Assembly (NCBI RefSeq): GCF_000020685.1
Contig: NC_012526.1
Span: 660,001 to 724,000, forward strand
Origin: Deinococcus deserti VCD115
Lineage (GTDB): Bacteria; Deinococcota; Deinococci; Deinococcales; Deinococcaceae
Reading direction: 5' to 3'
DNA length: 64,000 bases
Shown here: positions 60,298 to 64,000 of the stretch, one piece after another
Position numbering within the stretch: position 1 is the stretch's first letter
Layout of the letters: every line of letters begins with the position of its first letter
The notes under the pieces: model-generated
Database searches by the model: none
Seen by the model: only the letters and a program-made list of their open reading frames with translations
What the model was told of the DNA's origin: nothing
Translations under genes and position numbers: made by a program

Positions 60298-60333
60298 TTT
60301 TTCTCGGCCCTGATTGTCCCGCCTTGCAGCGAG

Positions 60334-60413
<80 letters not shown>

Positions 60414-60494
60414 TTCATTGAGGCAGACAGGTAGCGACAATGCTCGCCTCTGAGTGCGGAAGTTCTCGCTTGGCGCGATCTCTTCCGGCTGGGA

Positions 60495-60523
60495 ATAGTA
60501 GCACCGGGCATAGGAGGTGTCAA
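60495..60523 (-). promoter_or_regulatory. Promoter of the Thr-Tyr-Gly-Thr tRNA cluster
   Basis: On the minus strand TTGACA (60523-60518) and TACTAT (60500-60495) are 17 bp apart. Confidence 0.8.
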
Positions 60524-60690
60524 TCATGTCCTCCGGGAAGTCGAAATGAGCCGGTGAAATGAGCCATTCGGCGCATACCGCACTGGGCCACGCGGCGTAT
60601 GCTGGCCGCCATACCAGTCTCCGGATACGAGCCTGTTCCCCGGCTGCTGAGCGATCCCGCCTGTTGCTTTTTCCTTCTTTCTCTCCCTCA

Positions 60691-62624
<1,934 letters not shown>

Positions 62625-62628
<4 letters not shown>

Positions 62629-64000
62629 CTCCCCCCGAAGCTGATATCGACCAGAAGGGCTTTGACCTGGAGCTGACCCGGCGCATCCTGGCCTACCTGC
62701 GGCCCTACACGAAGCTGGCGGTAGGCGGGGTGGGGCTGGCGCTGCTGACGGCCATGGTGCAGCCGCTGCCAACCCTGTTGCAGCGCCGCGCAATCGACAA
62801 GTATCTGGTGCCGTATGTCCAGGACAACAGCCTGAACCCGGACGTGCTGTACCGCGGGCTGGTCCTGATTGTTCTGGGCTACGTCGGCCTGAAGATCGTG
62901 GAGTTCATCCTGAACTACGCCAGTACCATCGCAATCGGATACCTGGGCCAGAGTGTGCTGCGCGACATCCGCGCCGATGTGTTTACCAAGCTGCAGCGCC
63001 TGCAGCTGTCGTACTTCGACCAGAACCCGGTGGGGCGCCTGATTACGCGTGTGACCAGTGATGTCGACGCCATCAACCAGTTCATTACCGGCGGGCTGAT
63101 CAGCCTGATCACCAGCTCCTTCCTGATCCTGGTGTTTGTGACCGTGATGCTGACCGTCAACTGGCAGCTGGCGCTGATTTCCTTCACCGTACTGCCGATC
63201 CTCTTTGTCGCCACGAATTTTTTCCGGACCCGGCTTCGCGATGCCTTCCGGGTCACCCGCACCCAGCAGGCCATCGTGAACAGCAAGCTCAACGAGAACA
63301 TCACCGGCATGCTGACGGTGCAGCTGTTCGGTCGCCAGCGCCGCAGCGCGCTGGACTTTGACCACAGCAACCGCGCGCTGCTGACCGCCAGTGAGAACAG
63401 CGTGCGCTGGTTCTCGTTGTTCATGCCGACGGTGGCGGTGCTGGGTCAGGTGGCGGTGGCGCTGGTGCTGTACTTCGCTGCCCGCCAGATTCTTGGCACA
63501 GATGCGGTGGGGACCGGCGTGGCCGCTGCGGTAACGGTCGGAACGCTGTTCGCCTTCGTGCAGTGGACCCAGCAGCTGTTCCAGCCGATTCAGGATCTGG
63601 CCGATGTGTTCAATAACCTGCAGGCCGCCATGGCCAGCAGCGAACGGATCTTTGGAGTACTCGACACGGCCGAGGAAATTACCGATAAGCCGGACGCCAA
63701 GCCGCTGAAGAACTTTGAAGGCCGGGTGGACTTTGACGATGTCTGGTTTGCTTATGACGGCAGCGTGCGCTCAGACACCCCAGACACCGATGACCGGTGG
63801 ATCCTGCGCGGACTGGACCTTCACATCCAGCCGGGCGAAAGCGTGGCGCTGGTGGGTGCTACTGGTGCCGGCAAGACCAGTGTGACGGCTCTGGTCAGCC
63901 GCTTTTACGACGTGCAGCGCGGCGCAGTACGGGTGGACGGCACCGATGTGCGGGACCTCCAGCAGTACGATCTGCGCCGCCACGTCGGTGTGGTGCTGCA
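62625..64000 (+). CDS. ABC exporter partner subunit (partial, runs off the window)
   Basis: ATG 62625 overlaps the previous stop (ATGA). The visible 458 codons give six membrane helices (first about 40-60, with a coupling region [21 protein letters not shown]), then the start of the nucleotide-binding domain with [12 protein letters not shown], Walker A GATGAGKT and [11 protein letters not shown]. The sequence is cut before the signature and Walker B motifs, so whether it has the intact catalytic Glu cannot be seen. A short acidic insert (SDTPDTDDR) lies before Walker A. Confidence 0.92.

Overview
The window is high-GC bacterial chromosome and most probably comes from a Deinococcus species. 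The protein set fits this: five-domain ribosomal protein S1 with an RGG-like tail, archaeal-type prolyl-tRNA synthetase ending in Tyr, amylosucrase, a TrmB-type regulator, and Deinococcus-like RNA polymerase subunits. The promoter pattern fits too. A dozen or more genes carry a TANNNT -10 box only 6-9 nt before their ATG and no Shine-Dalgarno, which is the leaderless arrangement known to be very common in Deinococcus (best documented in D. deserti). The species cannot be fixed from the sequence alone.

Layout. 1-540: end of an unseen gene, then tRNA-His and tRNA-Leu. 800-7330: tig, then the fatty-acid synthesis cluster fabH-fabD-(DinB-like)-fabG-acpP-fabF. 7485-11483: a coupled three-gene operon of unknown function, made of a large cysteine-free basic protein with a glycine-zipper segment plus two small proteins that resemble YbjN or type III secretion chaperones. 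It is the best candidate here for an undescribed system. 11607-24161: ppk1, rpsA, tRNA-Gln, trxB, an HD protein, slyD, a CAP-domain gene with an in-frame amber codon, moeA, a GH13 amylase and a CCA-type nucleotidyltransferase. 24352-27686: tRNA-Ala(TGC), GAF protein, a gene-poor stretch with one small gene, a TrmB-type regulator, tRNA-Ala(GGC) and tRNA-Met. 27780-34976: proS, a nucleotidyltransferase-like gene, amylosucrase, rpmI-rplT, a GntR/HutC regulator and moaA.

35212-42456 is an acetate-use block: DUF485 plus acetate-type Na+ symporter, an unknown gene, a DnaQ-like exonuclease paired with a cNMP-binding/CBS/nucleotidyltransferase protein, and acs. The symporter operon and acs share a palindrome-like site (TGAACCGGGTT), placed about -42 and -62 from the predicted starts. 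42507-44279: aminotransferase and DUF2721 protein.

44537-60410 on the minus strand is the core expression cluster. In transcription order it runs tRNA-Thr(TGT), tRNA-Tyr, tRNA-Gly(CCC), tRNA-Thr(GGT), tuf, rpmG-secE-nusG, rplK-rplA, rplJ-rplL, rpoB-rpoC. It is interrupted by a decayed PPOX-family pseudogene after tuf, and by a TPR membrane-protein gene plus about 0.65 kb of non-coding DNA between rplL and rpoB. 60691-64000: a heterodimeric ABC exporter whose second subunit is cut by the window end.
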